Shown here piece by piece: positions 10,624 through 25,995 of a DNA stretch of 64,000 nt. The stretch spans positions 4,480,408 to 4,544,407 of the forward strand of contig CAJFCJ010000006.1 of NCBI GenBank assembly GCA_904063045.1, given 5' to 3'. Source of the stretch: Dimorphilus gyrociliatus. Its lineage: Eukaryota > Annelida > Polychaeta > Dinophilidae. A model generated the notes under the pieces. That model saw only the letters and a program-made list of their open reading frames with translations, did no database searches and was not told the DNA's origin. The position numbers and the translations under genes are program-made. How positions within the stretch are numbered: the stretch's first letter is position 1; the number at the start of each line of letters is the position of its first letter.

Positions 10624-13600
10624 ATGGCGTCAGGACTGAATGGACCGCTCGACGACGATGCTCAGAAGAAGCAGGGAACTAGGTGAGTTTCCAAGAATGC
10701 TGTTCCAAAGCGCATCGTTTATAAAAATCCTTATCTTATCCGCTGATCAATTATGTAGTAGAAAATGAAATCGATAAATCGTTCTATCCGTATTACATTA
10801 GGCGTGTATTTTCATGGATGCAAACGGGATTAAAAATTTGATAATCAGTTGGCTTTGATCAGTCAAACGATGCAGAGAGCGGCAATTCGTAGAGCTTGCT
10901 GTGGAGACAAAGATCTTTATATATCGAAGATATGTAATCAGAGGTAAAAAAACTAGTATAAAACAAGTGAAAGGGGCTTAAACTTTTCCCTTTCAAACGA
11001 CTAAATAGTAGTGAATTTAAATTAAAAGAGGAAAGTGAAAGTTTAAAGCTTGTAACTACGATATACCGCAATGGGCGTGGTCATTTAAGAACTAAATCCG
11101 ATTTAGTCCAGCCCGGCTTATATATACCAATGGTACATGTATATTTGTCAATTGCCTTTAAAAAGCAGAATGAAAGAGGCTGAAAGGTATTCCTTTTCGA
11201 ATAAGTGAGTACGACAGATGGCGTGGAAAGAGAAATTTTACGGGCCGTAATAATTCGGCCTGTACTGTATATATAAATAAATAAATACTCTTTTAAAAGT
11301 GTTAATTGTATATTCTTTTATACGAAGAAGATATTGTTACTCTACTTAATGTATACATTTTAGAGTAACAGTACTCTAGACGGTTTTATTTTCAAGTCAA
11401 TATAATACGGCCAGTTAAAAAAAAAAAGCAACATCAATAATTACGAAATGTTGCCATGACAAAATGTTGGAATACCTGAATATGTTTATGTATCGATAGT
11501 AACAGTTGTTATACATAATAAATAATAGTATGAGTAGAAAAAAGTTGCCGTTCTTGCATCGGTTTTAATGGGAAGAAGAATTCTACTTTTTTAGTATTTT
11601 TTTTCCCTATCATCATTATTTATGTGGGCTGTCGGTAGAGTGCGCCTATTTTCCTGAATTGCAGTAGAGACGCTGTCGTCCGCGTCTTTGTCGGTTGTTC
11701 GCTCTCCTGTCATTTTTCCTAACCGATTTGCTCTCTCTCTCTCCCTTCACTTTCTCTCGTAATTCTCTATCATCTAAGTTACGTCTATTTCTATTCGTCA
11801 TCATCAATTTTTTACTTAAGTGCTGTAAACGAAAAGTAATGGAATAAATGAAAGGGTCTTTAGACGAGGAGGAGGAGGAGGACTCGAGACTGAAGGAAAC
11901 TTGCAAATTTCTGTAATAACATATATGCTATCATTTCTTATTTTATCTTCAATGTGTAACATGATGGTGAAATTAATAAGGAATCTCTTTTGAAAAGAAT
12001 TTTTCGTATTTACTTATAAATGTATATATAAACTATATAAAATATGTATAAACGTAAAGAATGCATTTATCTTACTATAAAATAATCATTGAGTATGAAA
12101 AATTTCGACTGTTTCTTTCATGTTTTCTATCTGCGGTATACCTTATATATAACTTGTTTAATTTTTACATATTCTTCTACTTTCTTTAATGCTCCTTTCC
12201 TTCTAACAGAGTTTTCAAGAAAAGCAGTCCAAATGCAAAGGTTAGTTGTTTTTTTTTCTCCTCCTGCTCAAGGCCAACTTCATCAAATAAATGACGCGGT
12301 TGCTTTTGTATTACTTTTTTCGTCCTTAGGGCTTTATTCGTTATTTTTTTATTGCATTTCTCCCTCAACAGATTACCGTCTATCTGGGAAAGCGGGATTT
12401 CATCGACTACCTTGATCATATCGATCCTATAGGTAAGTTAAATCGTCTCTCTTTTTCAATTATCCTAACGTTTTTATGATATGATTTTTCCTTCTCTTCT
12501 TCTATTTGCATTCGAAACATTTCCGTTTTTACTTATCCCAGATTCTGGCTCCCCTGTAAGATTTTTTCAATATCTCTTATTTAATTGTTTGCTTTAAACA
12601 CATATAGATGGCGTCGTTTTGGTTGATCCGGATTATTTGAAGGAAAGAAAAGTTTTCGCCCATGTTCTTGCAGCTTTTCGATACGGACGTGAAGATCTCG
12701 ACGTACTGGGTCTGACATTCCGTAAAGATTTATTCCTCGCCTCGACTCAAGTTTATCCGCCTTTGAAGGAGAATGAAAAGCCCCTTACGCGACTCCAAGA
12801 AAGGCTTATTAAGAAATTGGGCACGAACGCTTACCCCTTCTACTTTGAATTACCGAAGGTGTGCCCGGCAAGCGTTACTCTTCAGCCAGCACCTGGCGAC
12901 ACTGGTAAACCCTGCGGCGTTGACTACGAATTGAAGACGTATGTCGCCGATAGTATTGACGAGAAGCCCCATAAGCGAAACTCGGTGAGGTTAGCCATCC
13001 GAAAATTGACATATGCTCCCGAGGAGCCTGCACCTCAGCCGAGTGCCGAAGCTACAAAGGATTTCATGATGAGTCCAGGACACTTAAGACTTGAAGCGTC
13101 TTTGGATAAAGAGAAATATTATCACGGTGAATCAATATCAGTGAATGTTTTGGTGGATAACAACACTAGCAAGACAGTAAAGAAGATTAAAATTTCCGGT
13201 ACGTACTTAAGTAAATGGGAAAAAAAGAAAAGAACTTATCAACTCCCTTTACTCTTTCAATTTACGAGTAAAAAATGCATAGTAAAAGAATTTTAAAACA
13301 GTCACACAAAGAGCTTTCATAATGATGTTTGCCGAAACCGTGTACAACACGGTTGTGTACGACTGTACAACCACGTAAGTGTCCTAGCTGCAGGCACAAA
13401 AGGAATATTTCTCATTGTTTTTATCACAGTAGATACATGAATGGAGAATATATATATATAGTTTGCTTTTTGTGCACCTAACTAAAATTTTCCGCCACAT
13501 TTTTTCCAGTTCGCCAGTATGCTGATATTTGCCTGTTTTCGACTGCTCAGTATAAATGCACTGTTGCCGAATTGGAGAGCGAGTAAGTACGGCCAAAAAA

Positions 13601-13682
13601 AAAAAAAACTGCTTGTGCTATAGTTTTTAACCTCTATCTATCTTTGCCCCTCCCTGCCTTCTGCCCCCCTCCCTCTCTCTCT

Positions 13683-13725
<43 letters not shown>

Positions 13726-15152
13726 ATTCCCCTCCTTTTTTATTTTATTTTACAAAAGCACTGTTTTTTTAATAATTAGTCAATTTTAAAGTTTTTTCCC
13801 ACACACCCCTTCTGGTGTTTGTTTGTATGTAAATTCTATTTTTATATTCTTTAATAATCTTTTTTCTTCTTTTTATCTTTTTTCTTCTTTTTGCTTATAT
13901 TCTTTTTATTAATATTATTTTTTTTCTTTTTTTGGGTTTAATGATCTATTACTCTATTAGTTTGATCTCAAATTACTTGTTTGTTTTGTTCTCTTTTCCT
14001 AACTTCCGATATTCTAACCGTACATTCTTAACTAAAACAGGGACGGATTTCCGATTCACCCCAGTCAGACGGGCTTCTGTAAAGTCTATTCTCTGACGCC
14101 GTTACTTAGCAACAATCGCGACAAACGAGGCTTAGCGCTCGACGGCAAACTCAAACACGAAGATACTAATTTGGCGTCTAGTACGATGTAAGTGCCTTGA
14201 TTTTATCTACTTTCTCCTTTATTCTCTCTTTCTTATTCCTTCTATCTTTCTATTTATCTTTCTATCTATCAATATTTAATGCATTTATTTATATTTTTTA
14301 AAAAGTTCTTTAATTTAATTATACTTTAAACGTTGTTTCCTTTGGACCTCCCAAAACACATAAAATATCAAAATAATTCCATAAAACGTACCAATCGTCG
14401 TAATTAGAGGGTAAGCATATTTTAGTGTTCCAACGTTTACTATTTTCGCTTTTTCCATCCTTCGCAATAAATAAACTGCAAAAACAAAAAACAAATTGAA
14501 ATACCATTAATGTTTTGTTGCATGATATACGTGTGAGAATGTTTGCGCAGGCATTTAACGCCACCGTCCTCCACCTCTTCATCATCCTCATCAACTTCAA
14601 ATCACAATCACCGGCGAAAAGGCAAGCACAAAAATCACGGCAGGTAACCCTGCCCGACGTTGCGTGCGCGTCGATTTTCTGCATTTAATGCACTCTTTAT
14701 ATTTTTTTCCCTTCAGCGTACTGGATCCAAGTTCCAAAGAGAACCTCGGTATTGTTGTGCAATATAAAGTAAAAGTTCGGCTAATACTCGGATTTGCTTC
14801 TGGTGATTTGTCGGTCGAGTTACCATTTACGCTGACACACCCGAAACCTGTTGAATCGCCTCCTCCAAGCAGGCCTGAAAGTGAAGTTCCACCAGTTCAG
14901 CAGCAACAGAATAAGCAACCAGCGGAGGCTGCAGTCGATACAAATTTGATTCAACTCGATACCAAGTATGTTTTGGTTTCTGTTTTGTCATTATTAACTC
15001 TATTTATTGATTTGTTCCTTCTCTAACTATTCTTCATTTAATTCTCTAGTGGCGGCGAAGGATACTACGCGAATCAGGATGATGATTTCATATTCGAAGA
15101 TTTCGCTAGACTTCGACTCAAAGGACACGATGGAGACGAGGCTGAAGCCTAA
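10624..15152 (+). CDS. ARRB: Beta-arrestin (non-visual arrestin)
   Basis: Cytosolic adaptor that binds phosphorylated GPCRs, blocks G-protein coupling and links receptors to clathrin and AP-2. Exons: 10624-10682, 12210-12240, 12372-12432, 12608-13198, 13510-13582, 14041-14187, 14717-14965, 15050-15152, giving 437 aa without the optional exon 14551-14643. The N-domain begins [11 protein letters not shown] and contains [18 protein letters not shown]. The C-domain contains [15 protein letters not shown] and the polar-core and lariat region [15 protein letters not shown]. The tail carries a clathrin box (LIQLD) and an AP-2 motif of the D-x-x-F-x-x-F-x-x-x-R type within [14 protein letters not shown], so this is an endocytic beta-arrestin and not a visual arrestin. 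A Gln/Pro-rich linker precedes the clathrin box. Confidence 0.97.
10683..12209. other. Long first intron of beta-arrestin
   Basis: 1.5-kb intron, unusually long for this locus. It is AT-rich, with a short TC-rich tract near 11731-11758 and a CTCF-like core motif (CAGATGGCGTG, 11215-11225). No coding exon is supported. Confidence 0.6.
13671..13723. repeat. (CT)n microsatellite in beta-arrestin intron
   Basis: A nearly pure CT dinucleotide run within a pyrimidine-rich intron, about 320 bp upstream of the exon at 14041. Confidence 0.9.
14551..14643 (+). CDS. Candidate cassette exon of beta-arrestin (31 codons)
   Basis: A 93-bp open stretch bounded by an acceptor (TTTGCGCAG) and a donor (GTAACC). 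It enters and leaves in phase 2, so inclusion or skipping both keep the arrestin frame. It encodes a Ser/Thr-rich then His/Lys/Arg-rich segment (including [15 protein letters not shown]) inserted after NLASS, just beyond the lariat loop. Not conserved in vertebrate arrestins as far as I know. Transcript evidence would be needed to call it real. Confidence 0.4.
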
Positions 15153-16138
15153 CAGAAGATAATGGGAAAAGAAGAGATAAAAGAAAAAGACATCATATTT
15201 TTCTCGCACGTGCGTTTATTTCTCTACGCCAACGTATGATAATCGATAAAAGAAATACCAATATGATATTTATGTATATATATATATATATCTATATATA
15301 TATAATATATAGAAGTATAAATATACATAAATATATACTCATCTGATTACGTATATGTTTATACTTATTTATATGCTTTACAAATATACATATATATATG
15401 TATATATATATATATATGTATAGTCCTATATATTTATATATATGCATATCTACACACACGTTTATATGTATAAAACAGTTTACTTTATTATTATGGCTTT
15501 AAACAAAAAAAAAACTTGGCTTGTTCATGCAGTTTTTTTCTTTTAAAAAAACAAAAAAAACAAAAAAAACAAACAGCTAAAAATCTTATATATAGAGATA
15601 GGAAGCGAAAATGAAAATTGTATGTATCTAAATGTATAAGTATAAGAATATAAAAGGATGTAAAAGCGTAAGACGACTAACCTGCTAGTCATTTTTTTGT
15701 GTATTGTATTTTATTATTTTGTTTTTGTTAAAAAAAAATGAAGAAGAGAGAAATGATAAAATATTATTTTCATTTTTTTTTGTTATTATTACGATTGCTA
15801 TCATTTTTTCTCTCTTTTCTATACAATTTGCCTGTAAAACGCATATAAGTCAATATATATATATATATATATATATATTTATTTATATTTATCCTATATA
15901 TTTCTTTTTTCTTATCTCTTTTTTTCTTTTTTTTTTTCGTACTCACTTTGCATGCAGCAAAAAGAATTGAATTAGTGCAATGATTCTTTGCTTTGCGTTT
16001 GAAACATATTAAGAAATATATTTTTGCGCTGATTTGTTCTTTCAATATAATTATTTATTATAACATACTTTTTCAACCATCTTTACGATTATTTATTTAT
16101 TATTATATAGATATTATTCTTCTTCAATTGTTAATGTT
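15153..16138. other. Convergent 3' spacer, AT microsatellites
   Basis: Region between the convergent 3' ends of beta-arrestin and the ANKRD53-like gene. It is dominated by interrupted (TA)n tracts (about 15273-15305, 15385-15420, 15855-15879) and A/T homopolymers. No coding signal. Confidence 0.7.
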
Positions 16139-17809
16139 TTAATAACCTATTTGACCTCTTTTCGGCATACTTTTAGCTATTCTGTCGCGTTGTTCTCGAA
16201 TTATATCATCTGAATCTGAAACGTGATTTACGGATAGAGCTGATAGGGTTGTCGACGGTGTAGGTGGTATACGCTCTTCTATTATGTTAAGGCGGACAAG
16301 AAGACTATTCGAATCTCCAATCAAATGAAAAGGAGCTTCTGATGTTAGCGCGAATGGAGTTTCATATTTTCGTTTAGTCTGAGAATATTCAATATTTTTT
16401 GGTTTATGGAGCACAGATTTTTCCCATTTCTTCTCCTTTTCTTCCTTCATTAGTTCGTCTTTCAACTTATCAACGTCCACACCCAATTTCTCTGCCTTCT
16501 CTCTGATCGATGCAACATAAGCAGGAGTGCGGAGAAGATCGCGCAATCTCGGTAATTTAGTATATTCATCGCGAGGATAATCGTCGGCTAAATCCGTTAA
16601 ATAATCTTTTGGTTTGATGTGCGTAGATGGATTCCACGAATTAGGATTATAGAAACCAGTTCTTCCAAGTTCACAGCCATCTTCTAAGTTTCCCTCTTCT
16701 AGGGGTTGATTTTCAACAGATGGTTGATTACGCTCGTATAAGCCCGTATCGCTACTATCTGTCACAACCGATCGACCGCTTTGTCTACTCGATAGGTTTG
16801 GACGTTTTACGGAAGGAGGCCTTTCCTTCCGTTGTTGTTTTAGAATTCTACTATTTGGCTTTGAAACTTTTCCGGTTTTTGAATTTAAACGGTCTTTATG
16901 AGCGAACGGGTCATAAGGACTTTGTTGATTCTCTGCAGCAGTTTGTTGTTTTTTTACATTTTGTTCGTCAGATTTTTTAATCTCTTTCTTTTTTAAGCCT
17001 TGGCTCTCGAAGAGTAGCTTCTCTTCAATCTCAATCTCTCTTAATACTTCAGCCATTTTTAACTTTTGTAGATATTGTAATTCCTTAGCTTGAAATTCCT
17101 TCTTTTGATGCCAAACTTCCATAGCTAGTGTTCTAGCGCACTGCCTATGCCCCCAAAGCTTTGCCAAATCCATTGGCGTGTGGCCCCTATTGTCTCGTTC
17201 ATCTACATTCGCCATACATTCTATTAACGCCTTCAGGCACTGAACATGTCCTTCACTAGCCGCCTGATGAGCCGGTGTTAATCCATCATCATTTTTCCTG
17301 TTGTTGTCAATTTATTCACAGTTTCGTGAATGGAATATATTATAAACTTAATAAGTCTTACACAGAATGATCAGCACCCTTCGTAAGCAAATAGGTCAAA
17401 CAATTGTACGCTCTCTTCCCAGTTTGATTACTGATGCATAAATGTACAGGACGCCATCCTGTTGTTGAAGGCAAATTGACATCCGTGTTTTGCTTTTCAA
17501 TCAAAAATTTAAGACATTCTAAGCGTCCGTGAATGGCAGACAAGTGAATTGGAGCGAAACCCTGTGATAATCAATTAAGAAAACAATTTTTTATAACATA
17601 TTTTTAATAAGCTAAAGTCCTTTTCGACTAACATTTTTATCGTAATTAATTTCACCACCATTCAGGCGCAGCGACTGCTTAAGCCACTCTACATCGCCGA
17701 TAGCGGCGGCCATAAACTCATCCTCGGCCCTCGATGAGTCTTTCGATCTAATTAAACGCCTTTTCTTATCTAATGATGAATTTTGTCGACTACTCTTATT
17801 TTTATCCAT
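16139..17809 (-). CDS. ANKRD53: ANKRD53-like ankyrin-repeat protein
   Basis: Exons on the minus strand: 17809-17633, 17561-17362, 17297-16139, giving 511 aa. The N-terminal third aligns with vertebrate ANKRD53: AAAIGDVEWLKQSL, then about four ankyrin repeats (GFAPIHLSAIHGRLECLKFL, TGWRPVHLCIS, GLTPAHQAASEGHVQCLKAL, GHTPMDLAKLWGHRQCARTL). A charged helical segment follows (EFQAKELQYLQKL onward), then a long Ser/Lys-rich disordered tail with no recognised domain. Human ANKRD53 is reported at the mitotic spindle; a microtubule role here is inference. It is transcribed head to head with ANKRD42, with start codons about 114 bp apart. Confidence 0.85.
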
Positions 17810-17923
17810 AGTTCTTTACTCGTTTCCATATAAACGCGCGTAAAATTCTTTCAAATTAAAAACTGGTAGAACATTTGGCGCGAGACTGTTGTCACCATAT
17901 CAACTGCTATAAACAACTGCAAA
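17810..17923. promoter_or_regulatory. Bidirectional promoter between two ankyrin genes
   Basis: Only 114 bp separate the ATGs of the divergent ANKRD53-like (-) and ANKRD42 (+) genes, so both promoters and 5' UTRs must share or overlap this segment. No TATA box at canonical spacing is obvious. Confidence 0.6.
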
Positions 17924-21109
<3,186 letters not shown>

Positions 21110-21900
21110 ATATTTTACATCGAAATATTTCATAATATAAAATATTATGAGATTATTATACATTTATACATATCATGCATATTAATAAGGTAATATTTCA
21201 TAAATAAAAGCTCAGTCTAGAGATTTATTACACATTGTGTAGTATAAGTACTATGAAGGGGAATCTTGATAATATTCACTACGTATTGAAAGATTTACAA
21301 ATACAATTTAGGATGTTTTGTAAACATCTATCTTTTAAATTTTCTCTATTCTCTACATCTATATTTTTAATTAATTTGATTTTAGCCTTGGTTTACTTTT
21401 CCTTTTAGATTTCATACTTCTCTTACGAATTTTTGTCTTTTTTCTTCTTTTTTTCTTATGTCAATCCTATTTTAAACGGATATTAAAAAATCTTAGTTCC
21501 TTCGTTTTTGTCTTTTCATTCATCTATAGCTTAATTTCCCCGACATCTGTCGCCGACGAAGGAAATTATAGGCCTAAGTCGTCTATATATATATATATAT
21601 ATAAAGTCGCAGAATATTAAAGCAGAAGTTAGATAAAAAAATGTCGTAAATTAATAAAGATTAAAAGCCAAGTTTCTTTTGTTTATATGCTGTTTAAACC
21701 GCAATATACTGTTCTCCACTATATATATATATACTGCAACATCTACTCTCTATTCCAGACTTCTTTTGCAAATTCAATAAATTGACATCACTTATAAGGA
21801 AATATATCATGGAGATGGGAACGTTCGATTAATAACAAACAATTTAACTAACAAATATCTATTGAGAGAAAGCAGTAAAGAGAAAGCAGGAAAGATATAT

Positions 21901-21902
<2 letters not shown>

Positions 21903-21973
<71 letters not shown>
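21903..21973. repeat. Compound (AT)n(AG)n microsatellite
   Basis: About 18 AT units followed directly by about 17 AG units. Confidence 0.95.
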
Positions 21974-21977
<4 letters not shown>

Positions 21978-22324
21978 AGGAAGAATATTTTATATTTGTT
22001 AAATACAAAATTAATCATGGGGCGCGTTTTGTTTTTTCATAGGGAAACGAATATATCATTTACGTTAATTTCCTTCTATCTAACTAATATGCTATCTTTC
22101 AATTATTATTCTTTTTTTTATTTATTCTTAGGCACCCATTAAAACACTATTTTTTATAGTTTTTTTGTTGTTTGTTTATGACAAAAGACAGTAGAAAAAA
22201 ATTCTTGTGAAGACGCCATCTATAGTTTAACCTTTAAACTAATAATTGAGGCCAGAACTGTAATCAAGTGATATGGCCTAGAGCATTTGTCAAACATTTA
22301 ATTAATATCGGAAACATCAATATA

Positions 22325-22325
<1 letters not shown>

Positions 22326-22372
<47 letters not shown>

Positions 22373-22391
22373 AGAGAGAGAGAGAGAGAGA
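22326..22391. repeat. Compound (AT)n(AG)n microsatellite
   Basis: A second AT run followed by an AG run, in the same order as at 21903-21973 and some 400 bp away. The shared architecture suggests either duplication or a common AT-to-AG slippage pattern. Confidence 0.95.
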
Positions 22392-22476
22392 TAAACATTT
22401 GAAATTATCTTTATTAAATAAACGTCCTTTTCTCTTTCCTCTCTCTCACTCACTCATTCTCTGTCTCTGTGTCCCT

Positions 22477-22544
22477 CTATCTATCTATCTATCTATCTCT
22501 TTCTCTTTTTCTTCCTATTCATTTATCTTACAAAATAATAACTT

Positions 22545-22585
<41 letters not shown>
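22477..22585. repeat. (CTAT)n and (AT)n repeats
   Basis: A CTAT tetranucleotide run (22477-22498) followed after about 50 bp by an (AT)n run (22550-22585). Confidence 0.9.
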
Positions 22586-22590
<5 letters not shown>

Positions 22591-24110
22591 TGCTTATTAT
22601 TATTTAAATACTTCATAAAAGAAGGAAAAATAAATAATAACAACAGCAACAGCAACAAAAGTGTTTCCGAAAGAGCGGAAATACAAGATTTCCGGTATTT
22701 GGAGAAAAAAAAACTTGGCTCTATTGACAAAAATAACTGCTTAGCAAATCCTCTTGATGCTTCTCGGCACCTAAATAATTTTGTAACTGTTTGTCTAAGC
22801 TTATTTGTCTTTCAAGAGAGAAAAGGACGTGGGAGAGGAGTGAGAAGGGAGAAGAAGAAGAAGAAGAAAAGCACAAAATAACATTAAATCCTTCTATCTT
22901 TTCTTATATATACAGTATACATTGTATAATTTTGGTGTTTTCTGCTTGTATAGTCATTGTAATTTAATATGAAAAATGGTGTTATATATTGAAATTACTT
23001 CAAGAAGCTTTTGAAAGTATTTTACACACCTTTGTTAGACTGTTCTTATAATCTATCATACATACAGTATATATTTATAGATTGAGTAGAATCACCTTCT
23101 AATTTGTAGTCTAAATTTGTCATATATATAATGATTACTTGCTAAACTTATAGGTCATCAGATAATTATGAACAAATAATGTTATGTGGACGATAATATG
23201 GCCTTAGGAAAGATCATCCAGGAACTTGGTTTACATTAGTTATGTATTGTTATATAAGCAAGGTACAGCCATTGTCTATGAACAATAGATGCGTATTATA
23301 CGTATATATCTTTTTAAAAGTCACTTTTTAGTTCGTAAAGAGAGGGAGAAATAGAAAGAAAAATCTTGCGCAAGTACAAAGTTCTCTTCTTATAATATGT
23401 ATAAGAAAAAAGGTTTTATTGAAATTACGCTTCCAATACTCATTTAAGATAATAATATTAGTGAAGAGAAAAGAAAAATCGATTGTTTATGATTCGAGAT
23501 TCTTTTCTGTCTTTCTTTTTGGTTAATAAATTGAATTTACAAAGGAAGAATAAGAATGAAGTGAGATAGAATGAGATAGGTAGATAGATAATTATATTCG
23601 CTTTGGTAAGGCATTGTTTCGTACGAAATAACTGAGGGAGGTTATGAGTGCTAATAATTCGCTACACACCAGATGGAGCTATTTGAGACCCATTTCCGTT
23701 GTTAGCACGTGCTAATTAGGGTATTGTTACGCTAGACCTAAGTTGAATAACTTAACCTTACGATATGAGGTAAAGTTATTTTAGAAAGTTTAAACTAACT
23801 TGCTTTCAACTAGTTTACGCTTTAACAGTTTTTCTTATTCAAATAATTAATGTAGTCGGCAAGTGTTGCTTATTAACCCAAATTATCTATTCCACCACTC
23901 GAGCGATATTAAGTTAGACGGCTGATGAAGAAAATTTTATGAACTTCTCTCAAACAGATAATTTTGTTTCTTTTTAGCGAAATTGATATCAAGAGGAAAA
24001 TTAGAGGAAGAGGAAGAGGAAGGGGGACGTTTCTGTACAAAGACCTTGCGGCTAACCATGAAAATCGGCCGGGTGGTGCTACCAGTCACCGCGAGTGTTC
24101 GCAGCCAAAA

Positions 24111-24814
24111 ATGCAAAATGATTTTGAAGGCGTTTCTAAACGAATGAATGACTTGAAAGTGAACGAGAACAGTAATCGTTTCTATTCAGCTTTGTTTTTT
24201 CGTTTAATAAGGCTTCTTACTGACTTTCAGATAACGAATCGAAAAATGCTGAAAGACCTGGTATGAAATTCAAAGCCTTGGCTTCCTACAAAAGGAACCT
24301 GGGCTCACCCATTGGAGATGAAATTAATCTCCAAGGTAATATCTTGTACACTTTCGTGAGCAAGCATCCTAATTGTGAAGGATGGTGGAAAGTTACGAAC
24401 GAGGAGGGAGCATGTGGCTATGTGCCAGGTAATAGGCTTACTCCCTATAAAAAACCTACAACACTTCCTTGGCTTGAGAATAAACGAGAAGAGCAGGCAA
24501 ACGAAACGCCTTTCTTCGGAGCGCTACCCCCAAAAGGTTAGGCTAACTATCTTTCTTCGCTTGAGAGTTTTTTTTTTTATTTCTTTGCCGAAACTTCCTA
24601 ATGTATTTTGTGACGCTATTTCTCAACAGCCACACCTTACGTGCCTACTTACAATCATAAGGGGCTAACTGAGTTGGCCGCAAACAAGGGACCCGAGACG
24701 TACTATTGTGAAATATGTGATAAGCAATTAAACGGGCCTCGACCTTTCACTGCTCATCTAGCAAGTAGAGGTCATAAAGAAGAAGTTGAATTACGGGCAA
24801 TCTACGGAAACTAA
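24111..24814 (+). CDS. SH3 domain plus U1-type zinc finger protein
   Basis: Exons: 24111-24171 (this exon probably begins at an acceptor near 23977), 24231-24536, 24630-24814, giving 183 aa from ATG 24111. An SH3 domain spans about residues 34-92: ALASY (ALYDY position), GDEINLQG, GWWKV, and GYVPGNRL as the final strand motif. A U1-type/zf-met C2H2 finger lies at about 150-172: C-x2-C-x12-H-x5-H (YYCEICDKQLNGPRPFTAHL then ASRGH). Fingers of this type bind dsRNA or act in RNP proteins. I do not recognise a family with this pairing. The reading frame is open upstream of ATG 24111 through an Arg-Gly repeat (RGRGRGRG), so the start may be further 5'. Confidence 0.72.
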
Positions 24815-25356
24815 GAAATTTATTTTCTGCCAATAGGTTGTTAATAATTTATGGCCGCTTAATACAGCTCTAATGTTTTGGTGCATATCTATTATAACTA
24901 GTTTCTGTTTATACTATGACAAACAAGTCTATAGCGTATTGAATTGTGTTCCTCGGTTTTCCTCGCTTTAGCTTTTATCGATTTTTTCTTTCTTACTCAT
25001 GCAGTCTACCACTTATTTCAGATTTTCTTGTTTGCCATGATTCTTTAAATAAGGCATATTACCTCCGCCTTGACAAATACTTCCTTTATTACAATTTAAT
25101 GGTAGGAACATTGTGCATACGAAGTCCTTGTAATTTCTTTTTGAGAGAGCATGACAAAACCACAAATATCTATTATTAAGAGTGTAAAACGACCTAGTAA
25201 CGTCGCAACTGACAAGTGCGAATATATAATAAAAAGCAAAAATTAAAGCTAAAAATATCTCTTTTAATTGGATTTACCGCCTAATACGTTCTGTTATCGA
25301 TGACTCGAAGTCCGTTCCAATTATAAGGACACTGCTTTAAGACTTTGGAGTTCAAC
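24815..25356. other. Intergenic, nothing recognised
   Basis: Spacer between the SH3-zinc finger gene and the TMEM254-like gene. It has only the weak ORF 24946-25179 with no domain. Confidence 0.6.
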
Positions 25357-25995
25357 ATGGCAAGAAATTTCGAAAATTATTACCGATTCCCTAGTATCTT
25401 TAGTGCCATTTTGGTACCTATTGGTATGGCACTTACGACGGTTAGTCAACTGTTAAGATGGGTAGCTTGATTACATTATGTCTTTTCAATAGGTGGTTGC
25501 CTTTGCTCCAGAACTACTAAGAGTTGAAATACTAGGACCACTGGGTATCTTTCTTAGTAATTTGGAAAAAAGCAACTCTACACTGATGACAATAACGTAA
25601 GTTTTTGGATAAGGGATAAATTTGATTTTCATGTATTGTCATTAATAAAATATAAGCTATAATGACAATGCATATTTATATTAAATTTCTATATGTATAC
25701 ATAAAATGTGTAATTATTTGTATACTGATTATTGAACAGAGCTGTTAGTGCATGGTCTATGCATGTTTTCGAAGCTATATACGCTTATCATCTATGCAAG
25801 TAAGTGTTAAAAAAAAACACCAAGAAAAGCAAAGATAACGATATTTTTAATTTGGATTTTATTTTCTTTTTAAACAGATCGTTGAAAATAAAGAAAAATT
25901 TAAGAATAATTTGGTCTTTTCAAACGTTTATCTACGGTATTTTCTCCCTAATCTATCTCCTAAAGAAGACAAAGGAGAATAAAAAATCAAATTAA
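25357..25995 (+). CDS. TMEM254: TMEM254-like small membrane protein
   Basis: Exons: 25357-25440, 25493-25596, 25740-25799, 25878-25995, giving 121 aa (human TMEM254 is about the same length). Three hydrophobic helices are visible. Conserved features include LGPLGIFLSNL, SAWSMHVFEAIYAYHLCK (an HxxE/AxYA pattern as in the human protein), and WSFQTFIYGIFSLIYLLKK, with a basic C-terminal end. All introns are GT-AG and in phase. The function of the family is unknown. Confidence 0.85.

Larger units (their letters stand above)
21110..23976. other. Microsatellite-rich intergenic spacer
   Basis: Nearly 2.9 kb without a supportable gene. It holds several dinucleotide and tetranucleotide repeats (listed separately) and a CTCF-like core on the minus strand at 22210-22224. 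The ORF at 22399-22881 is a translation of the repeats. Confidence 0.7.

Noticed and set aside
22399-22881. 160-aa ORF across microsatellites
   Set aside because: Encoded largely by CT, CTAT and AT repeats.
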